From Thermoplasmata archaeon (lineage in GTDB: Archaea; Thermoplasmatota; Thermoplasmata; Lutacidiplasmatales; UBA184): a DNA stretch of 49,970 bases. The notes beneath the pieces were generated by a model. It saw only the letters and a list, made by a program, of their open reading frames with translations, made no database searches and was not told the DNA's origin. Shown one piece after another: positions 39,163 to 47,799 of this stretch. The translations under genes and the position numbers were made by a program. Location of the stretch: the NCBI GenBank assembly GCA_021798415.1, contig JAJZGO010000004.1, positions 1 to 49,970 on the forward strand, read 5' to 3'. The stretch's first letter is position 1. The number at the start of each line of letters is the position of its first letter.

Positions 39163-39958
39163 GCAACGGACCCACGTCCGTCCCGTCGAGCAGATACGCC
39201 CGCGCGACCCCGCGGGAGAGGAACCGCCCGTAGAGGAACGAGCGACCGCGGGCCGGTCGATCGCGGTTGAGCGACTCGGTGCCGGCGAGCGGGTTGAACG
39301 CGGGGACCACCACGATCTCGCGGGCCCTCAACTCCGCATGCCGACGGCGCCGACGGGGCCGGGCGGGTTCCGGCTCTCGCTCGACGCGGACCCAACACCG
39401 CCGCTTCCCCTCCGGGTCCGCCGCGGTGGGGGCGAGCCGGAACCCCGGGTGGAGGTGACCGGCGACCAGTCGGTCCGCGCGCAACACGCGGTTCGACGGC
39501 CAGGCATGGCCGTGGAAGATCCCGACCCCGTCGCGCACGGTGCCTCCTGCGGGATAGACGTCCACCTCGCGGGGCAAGTGGGGGACGATCCCGACGTCGT
39601 GGTTGCCGAGGACGAGGCCGACCCGCACGTCCTCCGATAGGATCCGGGCGAAGAACCCGAAGACGACCGGACGAAGGGCGGGCGGCGTGCCGACGATCGG
39701 GTGCTTGGCATCGCCCGCGACGAGCACTCCCTCGGTCCCGGTGCGCTTGACGATCGCGATCAGCTGGTCGGCCAGGCGGTCCGCGGAGCCCTCGGGCGGT
39801 CCCCCCGGGCGTTCGAGGGTTCCCCCGAGGCCGAGGTGGACGTCCGCGACCACGAGCGTCCGCGGGGCGTCGCGCCGGTCGGGCTCGAGCAGGAGGGCCG
39901 GCGCGTCCGGCACCGGGGCGAGGCGGGTCGGCACGGACCCGGCTACGGGGCGACCCAC
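39101..39958 (-). CDS. Metallophosphoesterase (MPP superfamily)
   Basis: The 285-residue protein has TLVVADVHLGLGG (first metal motif), VLVAGDAKH (D-x-K-H in this subgroup), LGNHDVG, FHGHAWP and AGHLHPG. This is the pattern of archaeal YfcE/SMC-associated-like phosphoesterases whose substrate is unknown. A basic linker (RPRRRRRH) precedes a 60-residue tail, part of which is antisense to the YyaL-type gene. No clear promoter box was seen before the GTG; a start slightly downstream is possible. Confidence 0.82.
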   Translation of the reverse strand: MGRPVAGSVPTRLAPVPDAPALLLEPDRRDAPRTLVVADVHLGLGGTLERPGGPPEGSADRLADQLIAIVKRTGTEGVLVAGDAKHPIVGTPPALRPVVFGFFARILSEDVRVGLVLGNHDVGIVPHLPREVDVYPAGGTVRDGVGIFHGHAWPSNRVLRADRLVAGHLHPGFRLAPTAADPEGKRRCWVRVEREPEPARPRRRRRHAELRAREIVVVPAFNPLAGTESLNRDRPARGRSFLYGRFLSRGVARAYLLDGTDVGPLPIPTASAPASRGATRARRGR

Positions 39959-40016
39959 GAAGACCCTTCGCGTCCCGCGAGGACGTCCCGACCGTCTCGA
40001 CAGGTCCGGCCGTACC

Positions 40017-40026
40017 TCTTTATATA
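40017..40026 (+). promoter_or_regulatory. TATA box of the HTH regulator gene
   Basis: CTTTATATAC, centred 37 nt before the ATG at 40059; the leader would be about 10 nt. Confidence 0.6.
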
Positions 40027-40058
40027 CAAGCGGAAACTGAAATCCTACGGGGGCCGAG

Positions 40059-41036
40059 ATGCCACGAGACCGCGAACGGTCAATCGGCCGGATCCGCTCG
40101 TTCCTCGAACGGGCCGGCTTCTACGTGGCGGACACGCACGGGATCCGCCCGTCGAGTTTCGACCTGGCCGCGCGACGGGACGCGACGCTGCTCCTGGTCA
40201 AGGTCCTCAAGAACATCGACGCGCTCGACGCCGGCGAAGCCGGTCGGCTGCGCGAGCTGGGGCGCCTCTTTCCCGCGATCGTTCTCGTGATCGGGCAGAC
40301 GTCGGGCGCGTCGGACCTCGACCCGGGCGTCGTCTACACCCGGTACGACGTACCGATCATCAACGAGGAGACCCTCGCCGGATTCCTCGAGAAGGCCGCG
40401 CTGCCGTTCCTGTACGCGAGCCCGGGCGGGATCTTCGCCCGGATCGACGGCGAGCGCCTCCACGACCTGCGCGTGCGCCGAGGGCTGTCGCTCGGAACGC
40501 TCGCGTCGATCGCCGGAGTCTCGCGGCGGGCGATCCAGCTCTACGAGGATGGCGCCGGCGCCGAAGTGACTGTTATTGACCGTATAGAAGCATATCTTGG
40601 AGTCCCGGTCATCGAGCCGATCGACCTCTTCGAGGCGATGCGGACGGGGTCCCGACGCCCGGCGGCCGACGAGGGCGACCGCGGTCCCGAGCGCGCGATC
40701 CCACCGTCCGGGGACCCCTGGCGCGACGGCGTTCTCCAGCAGCTCGACGGGATCGGGCTCGAGATGACCTTGACCGCGCGCGCGCCGTTCGATGCCCTCG
40801 CCCGGACCCCCGACATCCTGCTCGCGGCCATCGGGAGCCTCCGGACCGCGCTCCACCGCGCGGAGCTCCTTCACGGCCTCGCCCGCGTCGCGGAGGGCCA
40901 CGCGATGTTCGTCGTGCGCGAGAACGTTCACCGTGCGTCGATCGACGGCCTGCCGATCCTCACGATCGGCGAGCTTCGCCGCCACCGGGACGCCGACGAC
41001 CTGATCGACGCGATCTCCGAGCGGGAAGGCGCGTGA
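40059..41036 (+). CDS. Archaeal HTH-type transcriptional regulator
   Basis: The 325-residue protein has an N-terminal nuclease-like or sensor fold (HGIRPSSFDLAARRDATLLLVKVLKN, a pattern seen in archaeal Cro/CI-type regulators). A helix-turn-helix follows at about residues 130-170 (LHDLRVRRGLSLGTLASIAGVSRRAIQLYEDG), then a C-terminal domain with TARAPFDALA. This matches the conserved family of archaeal putative HTH regulators of unknown target. Codons just after the recognition helix (40568-40600) are strikingly AT-rich. The stop overlaps the next start by 4 nt, so the two products are co-expressed. Confidence 0.85.
   Translation: MPRDRERSIGRIRSFLERAGFYVADTHGIRPSSFDLAARRDATLLLVKVLKNIDALDAGEAGRLRELGRLFPAIVLVIGQTSGASDLDPGVVYTRYDVPIINEETLAGFLEKAALPFLYASPGGIFARIDGERLHDLRVRRGLSLGTLASIAGVSRRAIQLYEDGAGAEVTVIDRIEAYLGVPVIEPIDLFEAMRTGSRRPAADEGDRGPERAIPPSGDPWRDGVLQQLDGIGLEMTLTARAPFDALARTPDILLAAIGSLRTALHRAELLHGLARVAEGHAMFVVRENVHRASIDGLPILTIGELRRHRDADDLIDAISEREGA
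40568..40600 (+). other. AT-rich codon island inside the HTH regulator
   Basis: About 36% GC over 33 nt, against roughly 70% around it. Successive codons are ACT GTT ATT GAC CGT ATA and then GAA GCA TAT CTT GGA. It may hold a binding site or an internal promoter. Confidence 0.6.
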
Positions 41037-41686
41037 TCTCCGCGCGCGTGGGCCCCGGCGGCTCGACGCTCCTGGTCGCGCCGGTGCGGGGGCTCACGTC
41101 CGAGGCGGCCCTCCTCGCACAGGCGCTCGACGCCTTCCGGCCCGATACGGTCGGCCTCGGGACTTCGGCCGAGGAGTTCGAGGGGCTCGACACGTACTTC
41201 GTCCGGTCCGGCGCGGAGCCGATCGTGCCGCTCTCGCCGGCCGAATCGAGCGAGGTTCGGGGGCTCGTGCGGTTCGGCGAAGTGAGCGTTCCCAACCCCT
41301 CGTTCGTCCGGGCGATCGATTGGGCGCAGGGCCAGGGGATCCGGGTCGAGCCCCTCGACCCGAGCGACGACCGCTCGGCGTCCCTCTTCGCCGAGCACAT
41401 CGGCTACCTCGAGCTCGTCCGTCGCACCGTGCGCGAGCGCGGCGTGGGGCGACGTCCGCCCGCGCCGTCGACGCCGGACCAGTTCGCCCTCGAGTGGGAC
41501 CGCGAGGTCTCGGGGGGCCGTGGGTCGAGGGCGTTCGCCCGAGCTCGCGACCGGCACCTCGTCCGGGAAGCGCGTCGCTTGGTGTCGGACGGGGGCCGGG
41601 TGGCGGTCGTCGTCGACCGCGAACGGTTCGACGAGGTCCGGGAGCTCTTCGACCGCGAGCCGCCGTCGACGACCGAGAGCGACTGA
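41033..41686 (+). CDS. TraB-like protein of unknown function, degenerate motifs
   Basis: 217 residues. The N-terminus STLLVAPVRGLTSEAALLAQ and the FRPDTVGLGTSAEEFEGL segment follow the course of TraB-family proteins (GxxH..., RPDxVxVELDxxR), and ARDRHLVREARRL with VAVVVDRERFDEVREL matches its C-terminal helix and strand. The conserved histidines and the VELD glutamate are not in place, so any activity must differ. This is a weak fold-level match. The GTG start overlaps the HTH regulator stop (GTGA), and the stop codon is part of an 18-nt palindrome shared with the convergent gene. Confidence 0.6.
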   Translation: MISARVGPGGSTLLVAPVRGLTSEAALLAQALDAFRPDTVGLGTSAEEFEGLDTYFVRSGAEPIVPLSPAESSEVRGLVRFGEVSVPNPSFVRAIDWAQGQGIRVEPLDPSDDRSASLFAEHIGYLELVRRTVRERGVGRRPPAPSTPDQFALEWDREVSGGRGSRAFARARDRHLVREARRLVSDGGRVAVVVDRERFDEVRELFDREPPSTTESD

Positions 41687-41697
41687 GCGCTCAGTCG
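41680..41697. repeat. 18-nt perfect palindrome holding two convergent stop codons
   Basis: CGACTGAGCGCTCAGTCG, self-complementary. The TGA at 41684-41686 ends the plus-strand gene, and the TCA at 41691-41693 is the TGA of the minus-strand gene. Confidence 0.6.
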
Positions 41698-42233
41698 TCG
41701 CGCGCGAGCGCCTTCTCGAGGGCGGCGCGCGCGTCCCGCCGGAACTGGTCGAGCGGCCCCTCGTTCACGAGCATCGCGTCGGCGAGCGTGAACGCGTTGC
41801 CGATCCCCCACTTGAGCTCCCGGCGGTCGCGCTCGTAGAACTCCTCGAGGCCCGCGCCGTCGTCGCTGCGGCCGCGCGACGTCATGCGGGCGTGGCGCGT
41901 CTCGGGCGAAGTGAAGATCGCGAGGACGAAGAGGTCGCCGAAGTGGTGGCGGAAGACGGTGATCTCGCTGTCCGACCGGCACCCGTCCACGAGCATCCGG
42001 GTCTCGGTGAGCTTCGGGAGCGCGCGCTGCGCCCATACGGCGGGGCCGTGCTTCTCGCGCTCCTCGGAAGCGATCCGCGCGACGTTCGCGTTCGTGACCG
42101 GGAGACCGCGACGCCGGGTCTCGTCGCGGACGAGGTCCCCCATCTTGAGGGTCGCGAGCCCCATCGACTGGGCGATCCCGACGAGCTCGTCCTTGCCCGA
42201 ACCGGGCATCCCGACCGTGACGATGAGTTTCAT
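41691..42233 (-). CDS. Nucleoside-monophosphate-kinase-like P-loop protein (UPF0200 type)
   Basis: The 180-residue kinase-fold protein has Walker A VGMPGSGKDEL at residues 8-18. MGDLVRDETRRRGLP (lid/NMP region) and LVDGCRSDSEI follow, then FTSPETRHARMTSRGRSDD with arginines typical of P-loop kinases. This is the archaeal UPF0200 group, related to dephospho-CoA and adenylate kinases; the substrate is not proven. The start overlaps the stop of the coiled-coil gene (ATGA), so the two are coupled. Confidence 0.8.
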   Translation of the reverse strand: MKLIVTVGMPGSGKDELVGIAQSMGLATLKMGDLVRDETRRRGLPVTNANVARIASEEREKHGPAVWAQRALPKLTETRMLVDGCRSDSEITVFRHHFGDLFVLAIFTSPETRHARMTSRGRSDDGAGLEEFYERDRRELKWGIGNAFTLADAMLVNEGPLDQFRRDARAALEKALARDD

Positions 42234-42859
42234 AGCGTGCGGGGTGGCTCGTCGGGTTCGGCGCTCTTCGCCGACGGCGCGGTCGTTTCGAGGTGGGCGG
42301 AGACGTCCTGCTCGGTGACCATCTGCAGGCGGTCGGCACGCTGGCGGTAGGAGGCGGCCTCCTGCTCCTCGAGGCGCGCGGTCTCGACGTACCGTCCGAC
42401 CTTGACCTTGAGCTCGGCCGTCTTCTGCGTCTTGGTCGCGGCCCTCAGCTCGTACGCCCGGGCCTTCTGCTGGCGGTCGACGATCTTCTGCTGGAGCTTG
42501 CGCACGCGGTAGTGGAGGTTCGTGACGTCCGACCCGATCGGCGCCCCGCCCCGGCGGCTGGTCGCCCCCTCGATGTCGCGCTCGTGCTGACGCATCTGCT
42601 GCTCGATGTCGGGGATCTCGCCGAGCACCTTCTGGCCCTTCTCCCGAAGGACCGTCGCCTGGTGCCTCAGCTTCTCGATCTTCGTGTTCAGGCGAGAGGC
42701 GCGCTGCTGCGCCCGGGCGCCGGCCCGGTCGTGCTTCGCCGCGATCTCCCGTAGCTTGGTGATGTCGGCGTACTGCTGGCCGATCCACCGGGACTGCCGG
42801 GCCGCGAGCGGGCTCGGTGGCTCGAGCGGCTCGGGAGGAGTGCCTCCGCCGGTCGCCAT
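42230..42859 (-). CDS. Coiled-coil protein of unknown function
   Basis: The 209-residue soluble protein is almost wholly alpha-helical. A Pro/Gly-rich head (about 30 residues) precedes a charged region with heptad spacing from SRLNTKIEKLRHQATVLREKG to LHYRVRKLQQKIVDRQQKA and on to about residue 185. It ends in a loose polar tail. It may be a structural or chromosome/ribosome-associated factor like other archaeal coiled-coil proteins, which is a guess. The ATG lies 28 nt after a GTTAAAGA box. It is coupled to the kinase-like gene. Confidence 0.7.
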   Translation of the reverse strand: MATGGGTPPEPLEPPSPLAARQSRWIGQQYADITKLREIAAKHDRAGARAQQRASRLNTKIEKLRHQATVLREKGQKVLGEIPDIEQQMRQHERDIEGATSRRGGAPIGSDVTNLHYRVRKLQQKIVDRQQKARAYELRAATKTQKTAELKVKVGRYVETARLEEQEAASYRQRADRLQMVTEQDVSAHLETTAPSAKSAEPDEPPRTL

Positions 42860-42883
42860 CGGAGGGGCCTCACCCGACCACGA

Positions 42884-42891
42884 GTTAAAGA
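42884..42891 (-). promoter_or_regulatory. TATA-like box of the coiled-coil gene
   Basis: The plus-strand run GTTAAAGA reads TCTTTAAC on the minus strand, centred 28 nt before the ATG at 42859. Confidence 0.5.
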
Positions 42892-42918
42892 GATTGTCGT
42901 GCGCGGGCCGGCTCCGCG

Positions 42919-44424
42919 CTAGAGCCGGGCGGGCCGAACCAGCGCGTCCGCGGACCGAAGTCGATCGACGAGCGCCGCGCGCCCGACACGGCTCTGCTGC
43001 CGGGAATCCCGATCGCGCAGCGTCACGGTGTCGTGGTTCGGGCCCTCGGCGACAGTCTCGCCGTCGACCGTGACACAGAACGGCGTCCCGGCCTCGTCCA
43101 TGCGGGCGTAGCGTTTCCCGATGGTGCCGGCGTCGTCGTACCGGACCGAGATTCCGGCGGCCGTGAGCTCGTCGGCGACGCGGAGCGCCGCCTCGGCGTG
43201 AGCCTTGGGGATCAGCGGGAAGACTCCGACCGTCACCGGCGCGAGGTAGGCGGGAAGCTTCCAGACCGTACGTTCCCCCTCGTTCGCGAGATGGGTGTCC
43301 GCGAGCGCCCAGAGGTTGCGGTCGACGCCGAACGTGAGCTCGAGGACGTGCGGCAGGACCTTGCGTCCGTCCGGCCGGGTCACCGAGAGGTCCTTCCCCG
43401 ACCCCTCCCCGTGCCGACCGAGGTCGTAGTCCCCGCGGTAGTGGACCGCGCCGAGCTCCTTGAAGCCCGAGAGGCTCTCGAGGTGGACCTCGACATCGAA
43501 CTGGATGCGGTTGTAGAACGCGCGCTCCCGCTCGGATTTTTCGAAGAGGCGGATCCGGTCCGCCGGGTAGCCGAGAACGTCGCGGTAGAACCGGTAGGTG
43601 TGCGCCAGGTGGAAGACGTAGAACTCGGGGAGGTCCCCCGCGGCCACGAGGTCGGCGGCCGAGACCCACTCCGGGCTCTCCGCGCCGGACTCCCTCCGGG
43701 CGGCCCGCAGGACGGGCAGTCGTTCGTCGCGCACCCGGTCGAACGGCACCGGAAAGCCGGCCGGGTCGAAGAAGATCTGGAGCTCCGCCTGCGTGAACGC
43801 CCGCATCCGGAACAGGACCTGGCGCGGGGCGATCTCGTTGCGGTAGACCCAGCCGATGACCGCGACGCCGAGCGGCAGGGCGCGGCGACCGACGTCCCAC
43901 ATCCGCGCGAACGCGAGGTAGCTGTTCTGGGCGGTCTCGGGGCGGAGGTACGCCCGTTCCGTGCCGGCGACGCCGAAGTCGACGCCGAACATGAGGCTGA
44001 ACGGTCGCGGGACGCTGAGCGCGGTGGAGCCGCATCGCGGGCACGTGACCCCACGGTCGCGGACCAACGCCCCGATCTCGGCAGGTGCGAGGCCGTCGAC
44101 GCCCTCGGGCCGGACCTTCTCGAGGACGGTGTCCGCGCGGAACGAGGTGCGGCACTGGTCGCACACCACTTCGGGGTCGGTGAAGTTCTCGAGGTGGCCC
44201 GAAGCGCGGACGACCGCCTCGGGGAGGAGCTCGGCCGGGTCGATGAGGTAGAAGTCGTGGGAGAGCCCGACGAACCACGCGGTCCACGCCCGCTCCAGCC
44301 GCTGCTTGAGCGCCGCCCCGAGGGGACCGTAATCGTAGAGCCCCTGGGCGCCTCCGTAGATCTCCGCCGTCGGCCAGAGCACGCCGCGGCGACGCAACAA
44401 CGCGTACAGCTCGTCGCTCTTCAT
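42919..44424 (-). CDS. glyS: Glycyl-tRNA synthetase
   Basis: The 501-residue class II synthetase of the homodimeric archaeal/eukaryotic type charges tRNA-Gly. It starts with the helix ELYALLRRRGVLWPTAEIYGG. Motif 1 lies near the YDYGPLGAALKQRLERAW segment. A zinc-type insertion has CDQCR and CPRCG, followed by YLRPETAQ, motif 2 (WVYRNEIAPRQ), and the C-terminal anticodon domain (PAYLAPVTVGVFPLIP). All core motifs are present. The ATG overlaps the amidohydrolase stop. Confidence 0.95.
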   Translation of the reverse strand: MKSDELYALLRRRGVLWPTAEIYGGAQGLYDYGPLGAALKQRLERAWTAWFVGLSHDFYLIDPAELLPEAVVRASGHLENFTDPEVVCDQCRTSFRADTVLEKVRPEGVDGLAPAEIGALVRDRGVTCPRCGSTALSVPRPFSLMFGVDFGVAGTERAYLRPETAQNSYLAFARMWDVGRRALPLGVAVIGWVYRNEIAPRQVLFRMRAFTQAELQIFFDPAGFPVPFDRVRDERLPVLRAARRESGAESPEWVSAADLVAAGDLPEFYVFHLAHTYRFYRDVLGYPADRIRLFEKSERERAFYNRIQFDVEVHLESLSGFKELGAVHYRGDYDLGRHGEGSGKDLSVTRPDGRKVLPHVLELTFGVDRNLWALADTHLANEGERTVWKLPAYLAPVTVGVFPLIPKAHAEAALRVADELTAAGISVRYDDAGTIGKRYARMDEAGTPFCVTVDGETVAEGPNHDTVTLRDRDSRQQSRVGRAALVDRLRSADALVRPARL

Positions 44425-45515
44425 CGTCCCGTGCGCGTCCGAGGGCTCACCGGCTCGCCCCGGACCATAAGGTGTTCGGTCGTGCGCGTGACGACCTGGT
44501 ACGCCGGGTCGTCCGGGGGGAGCCGGAGCACGAGCGGACGCGCCGACGAGCCCGGGGCGATGCGCGCCGCCGCGGGTTCGCCGAGCCATCGCCAGGGCTC
44601 GACGAGCGCCGCCCGAGCGAGGAACGCGGCCGAGACGGGCCGCCGGCGCAGGCGCGTCGCGACGTACGCGAACTCGAGCTCACGCCAGAGCGACGGGGCG
44701 TGGAACATCGCGTTGTCCGTCCCGAGGAGCACCGAGAGACCGAGCCGCTCCATCCCCGCGAGGTCCGGCTGACGGCCGAAGAGGGCGTTCGACCGGGGAC
44801 AGACGACGACCGGCACGCGCGCGTCGCGGACCCGCACGAGGTCGTCCCGGGTCGCCCGCGCGAGGTGGACGACCAGGTCGGGCCGCGGGTTGAGGTAGCT
44901 CTCGGGGTCTTCGCGGACCGCCTCGCTCGCGTGGAGCGCGTAGAACTTCCCGGCGCGACGGCACGCCGCGGCGACCCGTCGGCGGTCGGCGTCGGACTCG
45001 TCGCGAGCGCTCGAGAGCCCGATGCCGTCGGCCGCGCCCAGGAGGTCGGCGAGCTCCCGGGGGTCGACCGGACGCGCGACCGGCCGCCCGAGCGAGAGCG
45101 CGCGGATCGGAACCCCGCGGGCGGCGTCCCGCAAGAGCTCGACACCCCCACGGCCCTCTTCGCGGAAATCGACCGTCGCCGCGACCCCCTCGTGGACCAT
45201 CCGTTCGAGGGCGGCGCGGATCGCGGCGACCTTCTCCGCGCGCGAGGCGCGCTCGAGCAAACGGAACTTGTAGCCGTCGGGCGGGCGTACGAGCGTCGCG
45301 ACCGACCCGTGGGGGGGCTCGACGGACGAGACCGCGTCCCCGAGATGCGTGTGCGCGTTCACCGGGGAAGGGACGACGATCCCCCGGACCCGGGTCTCGC
45401 GTCCCCGGGTGCTGTCGGTTCCGGGGGTCCCGACCTCGACCACCCGGCCCCCGCGCAGGCGGACGTACGCGGGTCGGGCGCCGTCGATATCAAGGACCGC
45501 CCCTTCGACCAGCAT
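44421..45515 (-). CDS. Amidohydrolase-family protein (ATZ/TRZ or SAH deaminase-like)
   Basis: About 364 residues from the ATG at 45515. Metal-site motifs are VNAHTHLGD, ALHASEA, VVHLARAT and LLGTDNAM, as in the adenosine/S-adenosylhomocysteine deaminase and chlorohydrolase group. Substrate is unknown. A start 21 nt upstream (45536) is only about 10 nt from the CCTTAAGG box, whereas 45515 is 31 nt from it, so I prefer the shorter form. It overlaps glyS by 4 nt. Confidence 0.83.
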   Translation of the reverse strand: MLVEGAVLDIDGARPAYVRLRGGRVVEVGTPGTDSTRGRETRVRGIVVPSPVNAHTHLGDAVSSVEPPHGSVATLVRPPDGYKFRLLERASRAEKVAAIRAALERMVHEGVAATVDFREEGRGGVELLRDAARGVPIRALSLGRPVARPVDPRELADLLGAADGIGLSSARDESDADRRRVAAACRRAGKFYALHASEAVREDPESYLNPRPDLVVHLARATRDDLVRVRDARVPVVVCPRSNALFGRQPDLAGMERLGLSVLLGTDNAMFHAPSLWRELEFAYVATRLRRRPVSAAFLARAALVEPWRWLGEPAAARIAPGSSARPLVLRLPPDDPAYQVVTRTTEHLMVRGEPVSPRTRTGR

Positions 45516-45542
45516 GGCCGCTCGCGTCCGAGGCATCGCCCC

Positions 45543-45550
45543 CCTTAAGG
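45543..45550 (-). promoter_or_regulatory. TATA-like box of the amidohydrolase-glyS operon
   Basis: CCTTAAGG, palindromic, centred 31 nt before the ATG at 45515. Confidence 0.45.
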
Positions 45551-45610
45551 CCGAGCCTGACCCCGTCCCGAACCGCTAAGCGGCCCGGCGACTCGGGGGC
45601 TTCGTACCCG

Positions 45611-46486
45611 ATGACCGCACGACCGAACGACCCGCCCCGCGACCTCCTCGTCTCCGGGCACGTGAACGTCGACCGGTTCCTGTCGGTTCGCGCGTTCCCG
45701 TTGGCCGACCGGACCGTCCCCGTGGTCGGGAACCGGACCGAGCTTGGAGGGACCGCGTCGAACCTCGTGCGCGTCGCGTCGACCTATGGGGTCGCGAGCG
45801 GCTTGGTCGCTCGCGTCGGCGAGGGTTTCCCGCCCGAGTTCCGACGCCGCCTCGAGCGCGCGGGGATCGACCTCCGCGGGCTCGTGACGGTCCCCGGGCG
45901 GCCGACGCCTACCTGCTTTATCCTCGAGGACAGCAAGGGCGGTCAGCGGACGTTGATCGACCAGGGACCGATGGCGGACGCAGGCCACGCGCCGCTCCCC
46001 GGCGACTGGATCCGGGAGTACAGCTGGGCCCACCTCACGACCGGCGACCCCGACTTCCAGCTCCGGCTCGCGCGACGGGCTCGCGCCTCGGGACTCCACG
46101 TCGCCGCCGACCCGGCGCAGGAGATCCACTACCGCTGGGACCGCCGCCGCTTCGCCGGGCTCCTTGACGAGTGCGAGCTCCTGTTCGGCAACCGCTCCGA
46201 GATCGCGCGTGCCCTCGTGCTCGTCGGCGCCCGCTCGCTCGATCGGTTGCTCGACCATGTCCCGCTCGTCGTCCGGACCGAGGGCCGCGCCGGCGCCTCG
46301 GCGTTCTCCCGGGCCGGACGCGAGCACGTCCCTTCGGTCCGCCCGAGGGGCCCCCGGACGTTCGTCGGCGCGGGCGACGCGTTCCGCGGCGGGTTCTACG
46401 CAGCCTTTTTTGGGGGCCGCCCGATGAAGGAGTGTCTGACCGCCGGCGCCCGGGCCTCCGCGGCCTGGATCGACGGACCGGGTTAG
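45611..46486 (+). CDS. PfkB-family carbohydrate kinase
   Basis: The 291-residue ribokinase-fold protein starts SGHVNVDRFLSV and has LGGTASNLVRVAS for the first PfkB signature. It ends with FVGAGDAFRGGFYAAFFGG, in which the GAGD aspartate is the catalytic base. It phosphorylates a sugar or nucleoside; the lid sequence does not tell which. A GCTAAGC run about 34 nt upstream is a possible promoter. It ends 13 nt before moeA. Confidence 0.88.
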   Translation: MTARPNDPPRDLLVSGHVNVDRFLSVRAFPLADRTVPVVGNRTELGGTASNLVRVASTYGVASGLVARVGEGFPPEFRRRLERAGIDLRGLVTVPGRPTPTCFILEDSKGGQRTLIDQGPMADAGHAPLPGDWIREYSWAHLTTGDPDFQLRLARRARASGLHVAADPAQEIHYRWDRRRFAGLLDECELLFGNRSEIARALVLVGARSLDRLLDHVPLVVRTEGRAGASAFSRAGREHVPSVRPRGPRTFVGAGDAFRGGFYAAFFGGRPMKECLTAGARASAAWIDGPG

Positions 46487-46499
46487 GGAGGGAGCGCGC

Positions 46500-47747
46500 G
46501 TGGAGATGCATGCGTTCGGCCGCCTCACGGAGGTCGACGTCGCGCGCCGCCGGCTCCTCTCCGCCGCCCGACCGGTACGACGCACCGAGACCCTTCCCGT
46601 CGCCGAGGCGTTCGGACGCGTGGCGGCGGCCACGATCCGGGCGCCGTTCCCGGTGCCGTCGTTCGCGCGCACGACCTGGGACGGCTACGCCGTCCGGTCG
46701 AAGGACACCACCGCGGCCGGGCCCGGGCGCCCGGTTTCGCTGCGGATCGTCGGCGAGGTCTTCGCCGAGCAGGCGTATGCCGGCCGACTCGGCGCGGGGG
46801 AGACGGTCGCGATCGCGACCGGTGGAGCGATCCCTCCGGGCGCCGACGCCGTCGTCATCTTCGAGGAGGTCGAGAGGACGGAAGGGTCGATCGTCGTCCG
46901 TCGGCGCATCCCGGCCGGCGATCGGATCAGCCGACCCGGCCACGACTTCCCCCGCGGTGCCGCGCTCGTGCGCCAGGGCACGGAGCTCTCGGCGACCGCG
47001 CTCGGCACGCTCGCGGCGTGTGGGGTTCCGACCGTGCCGGTCTACGCCCGGCCGGTCGTGGCGGTCGTCCCCAACGGCAACGAACTGCTCGTCCCCGGGG
47101 CTCCGCCGCGGACCGGTATGATCTACGAGAGCAACAACGCGACGATCGCCGCCGTCGTCACTGCCGCGGGCGGGATCCCCCGGCTCTCGGACCCGGTCCC
47201 GGACGACCCGGCGGTGATCGAGCGGGCGATCCGCGCCGCGCTCGACTCCTCCGACCTGGTCCTCGCGACCGGGGGGAGCTCGGTCGGCGAGCGGGACCAC
47301 CTGCCGCGGATCCTTCCTCGCCTCGGGACCCTCCTCTTCCACGGGGTCGCCGTCCGTGCCGGCAAGCCGACGCTGGCCGCCCGAGTGGGCGACAAGCTCG
47401 TGGTGGGCCTTCCCGGTCACCCGACGTCGTGCCTGGCGAACATGTACTGGCTCATCCTGCCCGTGCTGCGGAAGATCGCCCGCCGTGCCGGTCCCGGGTT
47501 CACCGAAGGGTGGGCGGTCCTGGGCCGCGACGCGATGGCGCCGTCCGCCGGGCTCGCCACGATCGTGCCCCTACGTTTCGAGAACGGCCGAGCCTACTCG
47601 ACGTTCCGGGGCTCCTCGATCATCACGAGCCTATCGGGCGCGACGGCGTTCGCGATGCTGCCGCCCGGACGGCGGGTCGTGCGCGCGGGGGCCAGGATCC
47701 GGGTCTACCACCTCGACCCTCCGCTCGGTACGGCGCGCCCGCAGTGA
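46500..47747 (+). CDS. moeA: Molybdopterin molybdenumtransferase MoeA
   Basis: The 415-residue protein inserts Mo or W into the adenylated cofactor. It has SFARTTWDGYAVRS (domain III entry), ATGGAIPPGADAVV, RPGHDF, VVPNGNELL, and the active-site loops ATGGSSVGERDHLP and GLPGHPTSC. The usual GLPGNP is GLPGHP. The GTG at 46500 has GGGAGGG about 7 nt upstream; an ATG lies 6 nt further. It follows the PfkB gene in the same message. Confidence 0.93.
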   Translation: MEMHAFGRLTEVDVARRRLLSAARPVRRTETLPVAEAFGRVAAATIRAPFPVPSFARTTWDGYAVRSKDTTAAGPGRPVSLRIVGEVFAEQAYAGRLGAGETVAIATGGAIPPGADAVVIFEEVERTEGSIVVRRRIPAGDRISRPGHDFPRGAALVRQGTELSATALGTLAACGVPTVPVYARPVVAVVPNGNELLVPGAPPRTGMIYESNNATIAAVVTAAGGIPRLSDPVPDDPAVIERAIRAALDSSDLVLATGGSSVGERDHLPRILPRLGTLLFHGVAVRAGKPTLAARVGDKLVVGLPGHPTSCLANMYWLILPVLRKIARRAGPGFTEGWAVLGRDAMAPSAGLATIVPLRFENGRAYSTFRGSSIITSLSGATAFAMLPPGRRVVRAGARIRVYHLDPPLGTARPQ

Positions 47748-47771
47748 CCCGCACCCGGCGCGACGACAACG

Positions 47772-47778
47772 GTTAAGC
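47772..47778 (+). promoter_or_regulatory. TATA-like box of purQ
   Basis: GTTAAGC, centred 25 nt before the GTG at 47800. Confidence 0.5.
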
Positions 47779-47799
47779 GCCCCGGACGGCTCGTCCGGC

